Source: Epiperipatus broadwayi (taxonomy: Eukaryota > Onychophora > Udeonychophora > Euonychophora > Peripatidae). Taken from it: a stretch of DNA of 64,000 bases. This document shows positions 35,785 through 49,016 of the stretch, piece by piece (the first letter of the stretch is position 1; each line of letters starts with the position of its first letter). Location of the stretch: contig JAQFVV010012422.1 in assembly GCA_028023455.1 (NCBI GenBank), forward strand, positions 9,772,337 through 9,836,336, given 5' to 3'. A program made the translations under genes and the position numbers. The notes below the pieces were generated by a model. The model was not told the DNA's origin, did not search any database, and saw only the letters and a list, made by a program, of their open reading frames with translations.

Positions 35785-35913
35785 GTTGTGATTGTAATGC
35801 TCTTGGTTCAATTAAATGTGATGATGAAGGAAAGTGTCAATGCAAAAGTAGTGTTACTGGAAATAAATGTGATCAGTGTATAACTGGCTACTATGGATTT
35901 CCAGATTGTCAAG
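35785..35913 (+). CDS. LE exon B': single laminin-type EGF module
   Basis: A 129-bp exon, 43 codons, phase 1, acceptor TTTTTAG, donor GTAATA. It encodes CDCNALGS, CDDEGKCQC, SVTGNKCDQC and GYYGFPDCQ, a fully canonical LE module with eight cysteines. It is the duplicate of exon B (about 29 of 42 residues identical by eye) and keeps the glycine before the fifth cysteine that B has lost. The split codon to the next exon found (57218) gives Glu. The intron that follows is 21.3 kb and holds the LINE, palindrome and a Gypsy element. A further LE exon in that intron, missed by eye, is possible but not seen. Confidence 0.87.
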
Positions 35914-37311
35914 GTAATACTTTATTTTTATTTTTTATTGTTATAAATGTTTCCAATATATACAATAGCACTTCATAATAATAATAGATTAAAGTCCAGA
36001 ACTCTGTTGTTAGGTGACTGTTGCTGTTAAGTAAATTGCAGCCTTTTTAAAAGTTACAAATGCAACTTGTGACAAAAGATATGATACTTCAACATTTTAA
36101 GTGCCAAATTGTGCTAGATATATTAAATATTAATACAAAAGCAAAATAAATTTAGTAATAGTCCTTGGATGTTTGTGTATATATATATTTTTATATATAT
36201 ATATATAGAGAGAGAAAGATTAATAATGTCTTATTTATTTCAGTACTGGCCATGTTGTCATCGACATGGTATTGAGCAGGTTTTCAGAGTTGTTAGGGAT
36301 GCTAATAAATATAATGTTCAGAAGTCTTTTAGTATTACTATAAAAAATAGAACAAATGGTTTAAATTAAAGTAGGTAATATGTGAATGTTAGAATAAAAT
36401 ATTAAATGTCACATTTACGCTAATGTAATAGGTTTGCCAAAATGTTTAAAATTTAAGATAAATTGTAAATTATATGAATTATGTTAAAATTATTACTTTT
36501 ATCAAAATTAAAAGAATGTTTGGAATTTATTGCAACACACCTTAGTTAAAAAATAGATTTTAAATAATAAAATTAAAAATAAGTTTAAAAAAAGTTGATC
36601 CTGTTTTGATATGAGGTTCAAGAACAAGGAAAAAAATCAAGCAATTAAATAATTACTGTGTTTGCAAGTTCAGTCAATCAAATAAAGAAAGTTTTAAAAA
36701 ATTTTGTAATTAAAATAAAATAAGGTTATAAAGGTATTAAAAATAAGATCAAAAATGTGACAAATAAGATCTAAGGGTGTTAAAAACAAGATGTCATAAT
36801 CTAGATATAGTCAATATTTGTTAAATTTAGAATCTTGATTCATATTTTGATCAAACTACAAGGCAATCTGGATTTTTGATTTAAGCTGCATTGAACATGA
36901 TGACTAAGTAGAGATGAGGAACAACTACCGACTGCTGAATTCTACCCTCTATCACTGATAGATCTGATCAAACTATATTATCAAAAAACAATTAATATAT
37001 ACAATCATGGAAGAAATATTAAACTAAAAGAAAACCCCATAGTGAACAGTAGAGGAGTCTGGTTTCAGAACTTGTATGTTGTAAGTTAAACAAAAACTGT
37101 TTAGACAGTTATCCTAATGTATTAACCATTTTACATTTATGTTTAATACTGATAATCTAAGTTTTATATTGTTGATTGATTAAAGCAGGAAGCAAAAGTT
37201 TTTTTAAAAAGTTAGTTGAGTTTCAAAGTAATTGAAGTTACAAAAAAAAAAAAAAAACAGATTTGTATAAAAAAAAAATTCATTTCATCTTGTTTTTACT
37301 GTATATATATA
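35914..37311 (+). other. Start of the 21.3 kb intron after exon B'
   Basis: A+T-rich. Contains an (AT)n/(AG)n stretch near 36178-36215. The frame 36169-36369 has no recognised domain. Confidence 0.5.
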
Positions 37312-38132
37312 TAAAACAAGTTACAAATTTCATAACTTGCTTTTAAGCTGGCATTTAAATGATCACTAGATGCAGCTTACCAATAGCTCAAACAAGCTTT
37401 ATTTTTATAAGTGCTGACAGAGAACGAATTCAAAATCTTTATTATTAACCCTACCTCCAGACCAATTGGTTTCAAGCTTATGGCTCTCCTCAGTAAAGGG
37501 ATGGATCTATAGAAAATAGATCTAAAATACTAACTTAAAAGTCAGCACTTATAAAACATGTTTCTATCAATTTAAAAGTCTGAAATTATTGGACACGTAA
37601 ATGTCTTCAAATCCAGCTTAGCAAAACAGATAGCTATGTGGGTCTGAATTCAGCTCAGATAGCCTCTGCAATATATCATTGCAAAAGCCATCAAAGGTAC
37701 ACTTATAATAATATAATAAAACAAGTTATAAATTTTGTAACTTGCTTTTAAGCTTGCATTTAAATGATCATTAGATGGAGCTTACCAATAACTCAAACAA
37801 GCTTTATTTTTATAAGTGCCAACAGAGAAAGAATTCAAAATCTCTATCATTAACCCTACCTCAGACCAATTTTTTTTGAGTTTATGGCTCACTTCAGTGA
37901 AGGGGTGGATCTATAGAACCTAGATATAAAATACAAACTCAAATGTCAGCACTTATAAAACGTTTCTATCAATTTGAAAGTCTGAAATTATTGGACACAT
38001 AAATGTTTTCAAATCCAGTTTAGCAAACCAGATAGTTATATGGGTCTGAATTCAGCTCAGTTTCACCATATAGTAATAGCCTCTGCAATATAGCATCGCA
38101 AAAGCCATCAAAGGTACACTTATAATAATTAA
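37312..38132. repeat. ~410-bp tandem duplication with internal inverted repeat
   Basis: Units start with TAAAACAAGTTA at 37312 and 37717, and a third start lies at 38133 followed by only about 15 matching bases. Unit lengths are 405 and 416 bp; the difference is mainly a short insertion (TTTCACCATATAGTAAT). Each unit carries TTATAAGTGC(TGAC) and its complement GTCAGCACTTATAA about 140 bp later, so it could fold into a stem. Confidence 0.88.
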
Positions 38133-39892
38133 TAAAACAAGTTAAAAATTTCTTTTATATGAAATTGTCAGATAAACAATGAAACTTATAATAATTACTT
38201 TAAAACAAATGTGTATGCTTGTAAAATATTTAAAGTGTGCAAGAGAAAAAAAAATTGGAATTTTTTGTTAAAGGTTTATTTAGAAATTTGAACAAGTCCA
38301 TTTGTACATAAATTAGGTCTTCTTTTGATTACTATGGGTTAAATTTTATGTATGTTGGAACTTGTTATATATAGAACTTATTATATATATATTGAAACAG
38401 TAAGATTCGTATTCGAATCTTAAGTTTCACCTTTTTCTGTCGTCTTTCACTGACCGATCTATCCCGCCCAAATTTAAACTTTTTGGTATCGAATTGTGTG
38501 TGTAGCAATATTAAAAATGTATAAATATATATAGAATTCAGCATAAACACACACACATTTCGATCTCAAATTAAAGGCAATAAATAGGGATAAAATAATA
38601 TAATTTAGATTTCTTTTAGTTATATAATTTTGTATAATTTTAATCATTTATTTTGGATTATAAAGTTCGTATTTATTGCTTTGTTTAAATTTCATTTAAT
38701 AATAATTCTAAAAAAAAATCTGATGTAATATTTAATTAAAAGTTAAAATGATCTTATGTTCCCTTTTTGTCTTTGAAATTTAAAAGCATCGGTCAGTGAT
38801 AGATAATAGATTAATTAAAGAAAAATTCCCCAAAATGTAATTAGTAAATGTAAAATGTAAACAATAGAATGGCAGCTTTCTTTAATTAAAACCAACAAAA
38901 TGCATTGTTTATCCTCAGGGCAGATTAAGTAGAACCTAAAAATACCTTAACAAAAATGTGAAAGATCAAGATAAAAAAAGAGGCCATCTTAGACTTGCTG
39001 GAGACATTCACTTAAACTTTAGCTTTGCTCTCGATCACTGAGAGTCTCCAAAATATAAAATAAATTGTTCCTGCCAAGGTATGACCGAGTAAAAGCACCT
39101 AGATTATTCTCTATCGGGAGATGGCCTATCGGATGCCAAACTTTCCCTTGCCCATCATAAATTCACCATGAAGATCTGCTGCCTGAAATAAATGAAAAAG
39201 CTGCTGCTACTGTGAAAGTAAATGAAATATCTAAATCCTAGAAAGAATTGCCACTCATGAACTTTTTGCTGCTAAACTAATGGAATCAGAAAACTTCTTA
39301 CAAAACAGGTACCTGTCTGTGTTCAAACTCTAGAGTACTCTAATAACATGCTATAGCTATTCTTCATATTACTTATCTAAATTGTAAAATGTAAAAACTA
39401 CCATTTGTATAACTAAAATTGAATAATTAACTTAATGTGTAAATGTCTCTAATAATCTAGCTTACCTCACTCTATCTTTCTTGGGTGAGTATTTCTATAA
39501 TCTACATTTTTATCTATAGTTATTATTTAATTATTGCATGCTCATAATTGTCTCAATTTTCAAAGTTTAAATCTATGATCGCTTAAAACAGTGAATGCAT
39601 GTCAAATTTTCATTAATATTTACTTTCCTAAATAACTTAACTTTCATATAAATCGACACGCATTCTGTGCATCATTTATTGTAATGCAGCGTCTACTACT
39701 TCACAAATGGCTGGCATATTAGTTGTAATAACTCCCAATTTATATAGGTTTTGTATTTATTAAATCTTAATGAATAATTCTAGAAAATTACATTTCTTTG
39801 AGAGTCACCAACGTTCTTTAGTAAATGTTGATAATGTAGGGCCGAGTTAGAAATCTATTTAAATATCATAATCGTTTATACATTATACATGT
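38133..39892. other. Intron sequence, partly less A+T-rich
   Basis: No coding domain recognised. 38900-39320 is noticeably less A+T-rich and may be old transposon DNA. The minus-strand frame 38365-38556 is not recognised. Confidence 0.45.
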
Positions 39893-40968
39893 GTTACGTT
39901 TTAGAGACACAATGACCCATTCTGCCGTGAAATTTCTGGATTCTTCAGGGTTGAAATTAACCCCAGTCGTCCTACACAAGCGGGCATAATGGGTGCTCCC
40001 GTAGGATTTGACAACATCATGCAGCCAGCCGGCAAACTACGACATGAACCGCTTGTCCCTGGTTATGCTTATGTGACACCTTACTTCATCGGGTCGATGG
40101 CAGAGACCAGCCCATCATTCTTATAAACTCATTCATGGCATTGCAGCTTCGATATACTGCCATTCCATATCACTTTTCTAAAGCGTACCACGTGTTCCTT
40201 AGTTTTATTATTCTATATATCACTCCGCCTCTGCATTATCTTCATAATTCACTCTCAAATAAATGTTTGCCCTTAGTCATAAAATAAATATTTTAATTAA
40301 ATAAATATATGTCCGCTGCTACTCTTAAATCTTACTTTAGACTCTTGCATTGCAAAGGTATAAATCCCTCCAGGCATGCATTAAAAATACTTACTCGAGA
40401 ATTTTAGGTAGCTAGATTATGCCTTCAAATAAGTGAAATTCCTTTTTTAAACATTACAGTATCGGAAATACCACTACTGAAGTCCTCAATATAAAATAAT
40501 GTCTAAATAAATAAATGTATTCTTTAAAATATAATCATGTCACAAATCTCACTACTGAAGCTTTGAATCCACAAAATATTATTAGTAAATGATTGTTTTA
40601 TTAAAATGTATTAATAAATAATTTTAAACTATACGTCTGCAGTTACTTTTCATTTATTCGATACCCATTCTATATAATATTTCCTCGATTATGTAAATAT
40701 GAATGTTTAATTAATATTAGTTTGATTATTGGCTAACTCGAAAATAAAATCATGAATCTCTTGCATATCCCTGACCACCATGCCTAAAGAAATATTTACT
40801 AATGTCGCATCAGATGTGTTGTTTCATGGATTGTATTGTGGAACCGATAAACTATGTTCGAACTCAGTACCACGGGTGGCTTCACTACCTCGATGGTGCT
40901 GCTGTTCTGTGTGGTGGTCGAGTTCTGCACTATGTTTACGAGTCACACATTTTCTGACTGTTACAATA
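39893..40968. mobile_element. Possible solo LTR (TGTTAC...GTTACA)
   Basis: The block starts TGTTACG and ends CTGTTACA, the terminal type seen in many Gypsy LTRs. It is richer in G+C than its flanks and has an internal ~90-bp partial duplication marked by CACTACTGAAG (about 40470 and 40550). I find no matching target-site duplication and no second copy, so this rests on the ends alone. Confidence 0.3.
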
Positions 40969-42319
40969 TATATATAATTGACAGGCTACTATTAAATGAT
41001 TTTTGTCTTGTGTCTTTCTCTGGGAAATCACATTCAGATTTAAAGAACCAGCTCACATAATATTTTGGTGTAATTTTTATATCAGGATTTAGATCTAAAG
41101 TGATCACTCTAGAATTATCATTGTAAGAAAGGTGTATTAGTTACAATTATCCCATATTGGATATATGTGTATGATTATGATATGTAACGTCAGATTTGAG
41201 TAAACATATTATATTCATGGGGGTTGATTATATGTGCTCAATCTAAAAAAAAATTGTATTATAAGATTTAATTGAAATATTAAAATTGACCAAAATAAAT
41301 TTTGGTCATTATAAATAAATATTGCTTTCCACCATGTATGTGAACTTAAAAAAACAGAAAAGAGAAAAAAGCGATTGGAGAAATGGTTTTATTTATAATA
41401 AAAAAAAGAGAAAATTATATTTTCTCAATTATAAGGTTTTGTAATAAACTGTTGTTATTTGTTAAAATAATGTCTTAACTTCTTTATGTCTAATATTGTC
41501 TGATCTGAATATTTAGTCCATACCCATTTTTTCATGAGTAACTTACATTCTCCATGATTTATCCAGACATTGCAAATTGTGGCTGTGCAGTAATCATACA
41601 TCATCATATTAAAGAAAATATTTTCAAAGGTTATTTATATATATATATATATATATATGTGCAAGTCTATTTCTTGATGTTTAATGCCTCATGGTGCTTC
41701 AATCAATTAAATAAATGTAAATAATTTAAACATGTAAGCTGACCATTACAATACATAGTTAAACTAAGATTTTTTTAGATTTTTAATTTAAATTTTTTTT
41801 AAAAAATATATTAATATAATTGGTAAGTTCTGAAAAATAGCAATCCACTTTCATGCTTTAAATTATATTCACTACACATAGTTTAAATTATTGTATAAAT
41901 GTAATTTGAGTATATATTTCATTATATATTTAAAAATATATTTATTTCATAAATAATGAGAATATGATACAGTTATAAAATTAAAGTATGATCTTTATAT
42001 CTTTTCTTTTTATCAAATGAATGTTATATAATAAATCTTAATTTTATAAAGTGTGAATAGTATTTTAGATGAGTAAATGATATTTTGAAAAAAAAAAAAC
42101 AACAAAACAATTTCTTAGTATATTCCTTAACTTCAGTTGTTTAGTTCACATTGTTGAAAAAAAAACGTCCAAATAATAATATCACATAATTTGAAAGTGG
42201 TATCATTGTAACAAATCCATGTGATATACTATTGTATTATTAAAAGTGTGAAATTTTTAAAAATTACAAATTGTTCTTCCCATTTTTTTTTAAAAATAAT
42301 GGAATGTAAAAAAAAAACA
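40969..42319. other. A+T-rich intron sequence
   Basis: An (AT)n run at about 41636-41658 and poly-A/T stretches. Nothing else recognised. Confidence 0.5.
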
Positions 42320-42430
42320 GGCAAAACTCTCTATACAGTAGTATCACTCAGTGCCAGTCAGAGTAATCAACGGATGCCAGAAGGCATGTGCATAACATCC
42401 CTATGTAGTGCCTACTCATCCAATATCCCC
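42320..42430 (+). repeat. Dispersed repeat, copy 2 (~110 bp)
   Basis: Same sequence as 19836-19947. It directly precedes the first recognisable Gypsy reverse transcriptase remains at about 42450. Confidence 0.7.
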
Positions 42431-42449
42431 AGACTAGTTTCTGGCTTAT

Positions 42450-44290
42450 GGCCTTTGTCAATGAGGAGAAAACACATTCTACCATATATAAATAACATAT
42501 CAGTAGTCATTGACAGAGAAATAGAATTAAAAGAAAGAGTATATATGGTCTATGAAAAACTACATAAATTCAGTGCAAGATTAATGCTGTGAAATGTATT
42601 TGTCTACAAGAGAGGTAAAATTTCTGGAACATATTATTAATGAAAATGGAAAATATCTGAACCTAGAAGAAATAATAGCAGTAAAAATGCTCTGAAGTCA
42701 TAAAATGTTAAGCAATTGCAATCATTTTTAGGTTAGTAAACTAAATTTGAGATTTTTTTGAAGGAAGATCACATGTAGCTATGCCTCTTTATGAACTTCT
42801 GAACAAAAGTCAAAAGTGGAAATGATCAGGCAAGATATGGCTTTTCAGAGAGTAAAAGAATTACTGTCCTTTGACAGGTTATTAGTATACTACAGTGAAT
42901 GGAAAAATGTAACTATTACAACAGATGCTTCTGAATTTGGGGTAGGAGCTGTGATATCATGTAGTGTGCATGGTGATGAACACCCTATTGCATATGCCTT
43001 AAGAACAATGTATATGGCTAAAAAACCTGAAGTTAGCTAGATAAAGAAGCTTTATACATAGTTTATGCTGTGAAAAAGTTTCATCAATATGTATATGAAC
43101 AGTAGTTCAAGATCTATACCAACCATAGATCATTATTAGGAATACTGGAAAAAAAACTGGGCCATGCAAGTCAGTGAATATTTAAGGTGGATATATAAGA
43201 TATTATGTCTATGAATTGTATTATAGACCCAGAAAACAGATAAAGCATACAATTGATCTTTTTAGAACTTTGGACAAAAGTGCTGAAAGTCACATGTATA
43301 AGAAATATATTATATAGACATTTTAAAATTAAAAAATATTAGTAGTAAAGTCATAACTAAATGAGAAAAGAGAAATAAAAATTATCTCATTATTAGGAGA
43401 TGGATAAAATATGGTTGGCCAGTAAACTACCTGATAATTTATGTCTGGCAATATGGAATGTGTGAGAAAACTTTTCATCTTGTCACAATTGTATTCTTAT
43501 GATGGATTCTTTGATGATACCATCTGAAGATATGAAAAGCATTTTACACCTACTACATAAAATATCTTTGCATTGTCAGAGAAATTAGCTTATTCATTAT
43601 TTGGTCATACATTTGAATGAGGACTTTTAAAAGACCATAAATATGTCAAAGCACTGCAAATTTACTAACTAAAAAATTTAAATCCTAGCCTGAGCCTATA
43701 GAAGCATGGCACAGCAAGTTGAACTGTTTCATGAGAAAATATTTTTTGTAGCTGTAAATGTATGTTCAAAATGGGTTGAATATTGTGTAATAAAAGATGC
43801 AAGTACAGAAAGTGTAATAAAAGTTTCAATCTAATTCTTTGCAACACATGGTTGCCCACATACTATAATAATGGATAACAAAAGTGGTTTAGCTCACAGA
43901 CATTTGAAAACTTCCTTGCTCTGTAAGAGATATAGCACATATTGACACTAGCTTATTATTTGCAGTCTAATGGATTAGCAGAGAAGGCAATACAACTGCC
44001 AAAAATTGCATTAAACAAGTAGGAATATGTGAACATACACAATGCAATTACAGCCATGTTGTTTTACCTGTATTTTACAACCAGCATGGTGACAAAGAAG
44101 ACTCCTGTGAAATTGTTATTAAAATGATGCATTAGAACATATCTATAGACCAGTTCTAAAGAAAAATAGAAAAAAGAATGGCTATTTGGAAAATGTTAAA
44201 TTTACCATGAATCAAAATGTAGCTTAAAGGTATATTAGAGGAAATGGCTAACAGGAATAATTATAAAAATATTATCTACACAACTACATG
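42450..44290 (+). pseudogene. Decayed Ty3/Gypsy pol (RT, RNase H, integrase)
   Basis: The order of remnants is that of Gypsy pol. First comes YINNISVVIDRE, corresponding to the Y-x-D-D active-site box with both Asp changed to Asn. Next VYKREVKFLEHIINENGKYL, the conserved thumb start. RNase H follows: TTDASEFGVGAVIS with HPIAYALRT (42905-43010). Integrase traces come last, including a YYLQSNGLAEKAIQ-like stretch near 43950. Many stops and frame changes interrupt it. No LTRs are recognised at either side. It is on the same strand as the host gene and is long dead. Confidence 0.75.
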
Positions 44291-45635
44291 AAATAATGTT
44301 AATAAATGGCAGAATTTTGAAACATAGCATAAACCATATTGAGACCATTGTGTCTCATGGCATACAACAACATAATTATGTGTGTGCACACATATATTGA
44401 AGCAGTCAATCTGAGATTTATATTGTGCTTCATAGTCCAACCAACATCTCACCACCAGATAGGGTTTAAAACCCTGCTCTCCATGTAGATACATGCAACT
44501 CATCTCACCTAAAAAATTTTTTTTTATATATTAAATTTAAAGAGATATCTATGAATATATAAATTAATAAAAATAATTATTAAGCAAACTGAGTAAAAAC
44601 TAAAAATTACTATATTTATAAGTGTGTGCAGAGTTTCAATATGCAAGATTTTACATTATGTCAGCCCCTAAGCTTCCATCTGAGCTAATTTTAATAAAGC
44701 TCTTTATAATTAAAATTTTTTGGTATAGAAGAAATAAAAGACTAGAGATTTTATTATATAATTCCAAGAATCTGATACTAAGCTGTGATGCCATTTTTTT
44801 CTGTGGTATCAAATATCACAGTTTAAAGTCATACTGTTATTGAATACAAGCATCACCTTAAGATTCTGCAATTTCTTAGGTTTCTAACTGAAATTACAGT
44901 ACATCACTTGATTTCTCTAAAGAAAGCTAAGTCCCAGTATTAAATTCATTAGTTACAAATCTGGATCATATTAATGCTTAATTGGTGAAAATAAAAGTTG
45001 AGGATTTCCAGCTAAGTATATTATTAAAAACAGTCAAAATAAAGGTTTGGTATATATTGATAGAAAAATTTGCTATACATGTAATAGGTGGAAAAACATA
45101 TGCATTGAATGTCAACATAGATATATAGTTTGCAAGATATATAGTTTGCATATATGGCAATTATGTGAGGCATATACAAACTGCGTGCTTAAAAAAAGAA
45201 CAATGAGATATCTAATGAAGAATGGCAGAATTCATTTTTAAAACAACACAGAGGAGTAAAATGAAATTCAGCCATAAAAGCTCAAATTACTTTTGATGAC
45301 ATTTTAATATTGGATTCTGAATCTGCATTATCCATTGGATCAAAAATACTTGGGCTGTCATTAATAAAGGAAATAATTATCAACTGCTACTTATCATTAA
45401 AATGATCATTATAATCTGTTATAACAATTGATTAAAATCTAAGAAGGAAATGTTTTACAGTTAAAATTGAAACATGCATGTGGTAATATTGTTAATAAAA
45501 TGAGTACTTTTGTAAAAACTGTATGACAAATGTTCATCAGCCATGTTTGTATTAATTATCTATTTAGAGGGCACCAAAAAATCTTGCAAACAATATTGCT
45601 GATACAAATTATTATATTTTAAATATTATTTTTTT
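44291..45635. other. A+T-rich intron with possible SINE debris
   Basis: Around 44440-44500 a minus-strand GGTTTTAAACCC block and flanking less A+T-rich text may be a degraded SINE; an A box is not convincing. No coding domain is seen. Confidence 0.4.
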
Positions 45636-45783
45636 AAATATGATTCTTAAAAACAAAAGAAAATATATAAAACTATAAATGATTGTAATTAAAGGAAATT
45701 TAATATAAATATGATTCTTAAAAACAACAGAGAATACATAAAACTATAAGTGATTGTAATTAAAGGAAATTTAACATAAATAA
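45636..45783. repeat. 74-bp tandem duplication
   Basis: Two units, each ATATGATTCTTAAAAACAA through GATTGTAATTAAAGGAAATT, differing at only a few positions. Confidence 0.9.
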
Positions 45784-47224
45784 CAAATGAAAAAGTTGGT
45801 CAAAGAAAGTATAGCAATGATGTGTTATAAACATTGGTTCTTCATATCAATGGTCAGAAATCCATAACAGCTTACAATGCATTATCTTTATGCATCTTCA
45901 TCTTTATGTAGTTTGTGTAACATAAATGCTTTTTGTTTCTTCTATCATTGGAAGAATCCAAATCTTAACAAGCAAAGTAAAAGCTCAAAAATAATATTAT
46001 ACTAAATGTAATAAAATGCCACCAAATAATATCAATGTTCACAATGGGTTTGTTTTCATTCATACACTATCATACACAGAAAAAAAATATTAACTTTAAG
46101 TTGTGAAATGGAATTTATATGCAATTTAATAATATTTTTTAAAAATAATAGTAACTTATAATTCATTTTCTTAATATTGTTTAATTTTAATAAGTAACAC
46201 ATGTTCTGTAAAACATTTTTGAGAAAATAAATATAAACAAATTGTTGAGGTTCATGAAAATGGATAACTAAAACAAAAACAGTTGGTGAACATTTATCAT
46301 ACAACTTTTATAAAAAAAAAAGTATCATGAAATATAAAACAATGGACAGAAGCAGAGGCAGACATAAATAAATTTGAACAAAGCTTTTATCTGAGAATTA
46401 TTGCAGGATAATAATATTGGAATGATGAATGATCAAGAAGAGAAAATTGTCCTTTTCTGAGTAGTTTTCATCATTATTGGCCAATAGATTCTCTCAAGAA
46501 GATAGGTTTTTCTTTAAGTAATAAATGCCATATTACAATTAGCCATATTTAAAAATAAAAGAAAAAAAACCATCAGCATATTAAATATAGATAAATCGTT
46601 GCCACAATAATTATTATAATAAAAACTTATCCTTTTCTTTGAAAAATAATATTCATTTGAATTACTTAAAGTCACTTGAGAGTGTATAAAATCATATTCT
46701 GGTATTTATTAGAATAGAAAACTAAAAATCAATATTAGTTTTTAAAAAATAAAAAAATTAATTTTTTAAAAGCAGAACAAATGTTAATAACATGTTTTTA
46801 AATTATCCACTTACAAAATTAAGTAAACATTTCAATTTAAAATAAAATTATTACTGTATTTATATATAAAAATTAGGTACAGTTGCATATTTATTAAGTA
46901 CATATAGTGACTAAATTAATGCATTGAGAATATTAATAGATATAATGAGAAAGTTCTGTAAATAAAAGTTTTTGCTTTGCTTTTTAATTTTTTTTGTTGT
47001 ATGGTAGTGGATTAAGGGACACAACACATTCATAGGCATATGTTTTAAATAATTATTGTTTTAGCAGCATACTAAAACAACAGTATATAAGCTGGAGTTA
47101 TGTTATATTTTATTGATTAATTATTGTTTTAGGAACATTTATGGTCTTTCTTCTCAGTTGCCTGATAAGGTAGAATGAATGTTTGTGTAAATGATATTTT
47201 CCCAGTAGATATATACAATTATGA
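45784..47224. other. A+T-rich intron sequence
   Basis: No recognised gene or element. The minus-strand frame 46056-46304 has no family resemblance. Confidence 0.45.
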
Positions 47225-47229
47225 CAGAC

Positions 47230-48018
47230 AAAAATAAATCATCGCCCTTATTCCCAGGAGGCTGTAAAATCACCAACCAAGGCAGCAGTTGGTGGCCGAA
47301 GGTGGAGGGTGCTAAAAATCCCCTGATTGCGGACCCAGGCTGCTATTTGATGACAACTTTTTATTTAGGTACTTACAACTGCAGATCACTTTCAAGTGAA
47401 GAAAGATTGCAAGAATTAGAAGAATAACTGTCTTATATTAAATGGAACATTATTGGACTTGTGAAGTTAGAAGAAAAGGTTAAGAGACAATTGATTTAAA
47501 AAGTGGACATGTACTTTATTATAAAGGCACAAATATTGGAAATGTGGAGTAGGATTTATTATAAATAAAAAGTGGAAGAACAACATTGTGGAGATTGATG
47601 GAGTATCAGACAGAGTGGCAAGATTAGTTATACAACTTAATAGCAGATACCAATACAGATAATTCAGATTTATGCCCCAACAAGTGCTCATACTGATGAA
47701 GTAGTAGAAGATTTTTATATGGATGTACAAAAGGCTTTCGATTAGAGTAAACAACATTTTAAAATTGTTATGGGAGACTTTAATGCTAGAATTAGTAAAC
47801 AAATGAAAGATGAAAGTGCTGTAGGTAATTTTGATTATGGTAATAGAAATGAGAGAGGACATAGACTAGTGGAGTTTGCTGAAAAAGAAAAACTTTATAT
47901 TATGAATTCTTTTTTTGAGAAAAATGTTAAAAGGAAATGGACATGGAAGCATCCCAATGAAGGTACAGCAGAATTGGATTATATTTTGACTAATAGAAAA
48001 TACATATTTCAATATTAA
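47230..48018 (+). pseudogene. LINE endonuclease domain
   Basis: Starts with GTYNCRSLSSEERLQELEE, the N-terminal strand and Asn of the exonuclease/endonuclease fold used by LINEs. After stops and a frame change comes IQIYAPTSA (about 47660), then VMGDFNARI, whose Asp and Asn are catalytic. TAELDYILTN near the end is the expected x-D-Y-I-L segment. The frame is open only from 47770 to 48018; the 5' half has stops in all frames. Confidence 0.8.
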
Positions 48019-48690
48019 AATGTTCTTAATAAATTTAACACAGGAAGTGATCAACGATTAGTAAGATGTAAGATATGTGTTAATGCAAAACTAGAGAGAC
48101 AAAAATTATTAAGAAAAACAATTTTTACAGTTGATATTCCTAATCTTCAGAAACATTCTAATGAATTTAAATTAGAACTTACAAATCGGTTTCAAGTATT
48201 AGTAGATTTTGAACATGATTCAGATTTGAATGAAATTAATATGAAAATAACTGATACACCTTTGAAAACTGCAGCAAAGATAGCTGGTAGAAAAAAGCAG
48301 CAATTGACCAATAAAATTTCTACTGAGACTAGAAAATTTATGAAGAAAAGTAATATGAAGATATACAAAAATGATGCATTAAAAACGATTGAATGTCTCA
48401 AATTTTGTAAAGTGGTATGGAGAAGAGTTGAAAATGATATAAGAAAGTGTAATTGTGAACTAGCAAGGAAAGCTGTAGAAGAAAATAAAAGTCTCAAGAA
48501 TGTAAAACAACATTTTTGTGTTGGTAGGAAATTTATATTTGCCATAAGAAATAAAGATGGAATTATTACTAAAAAGAGAGATGACTTTATGAACTGGGTA
48601 GAAGACTTTTATCAAGAATTATATAGTAATAAAGAACAAGTACCTCCTATTTCTATTACATCTTCTGAATTGCCCAGAAATTTTAAATGA
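48019..48690 (+). pseudogene. LINE linker between endonuclease and reverse transcriptase
   Basis: The longest open part is 48226-48690 (154 residues), basic and helical, ending in GRKFIFAIRNKDGIITKKRDD and FYQELYS. In RTE elements this region precedes the RT fingers and carries a similar DG...T......W...F..LY pattern. The stretch 48019-48225 continues the same protein but holds frame breaks. Confidence 0.7.
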
Positions 48691-48699
48691 AAAAGTAAA

Positions 48700-49016
48700 A
48701 CATGCAATTAAATGTATGAAGAAAGGAAAGGCTCTTGGTAATGATGAAATTATAATTGATATATTAAAAGAAGCAGGTGAAGAAATATATATATATATTT
48801 TTAGCAAAGTTATATATCAAAGGTCTAAATGATAAAGATGTACCAGATGATTGGAAGAATGCAGTAATAATATTAATATTTAAAAAAGGTGATAAAGAAG
48901 ATATTAGAAATTACAGACCTATCAGCCTTTTATCGGTTTTATACAAAATTTCTACCAAGATAATTACAACTCGTCTACAAAGAACATTGGATTTCCACCA
49001 ACCAAGGGAACAAGCT
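48700..49016 (+). pseudogene. LINE reverse transcriptase, N-terminal part
   Basis: Contains VPDDWKNAVIILIFKKGDK and NYRPISLLSVLYKI, the RT0/1 motifs of LINE reverse transcriptases. The helix-forming segment before it is crossed by an (AT)n run near 48786-48800 that disrupts the frame. It stops at the 468-bp insertion. Confidence 0.85.

Noticed and set aside
40780-41060. Two overlapping cysteine/serine-rich frames as a small secreted protein
   Set aside because: They lie at the edge of the possible solo LTR, overlap in different frames and lack exon signals.
44380-44520. tRNA-derived SINE on the minus strand
   Set aside because: Only a GGTTTTAAACCC block supports it; no A box or tail. Mentioned as possible debris only.
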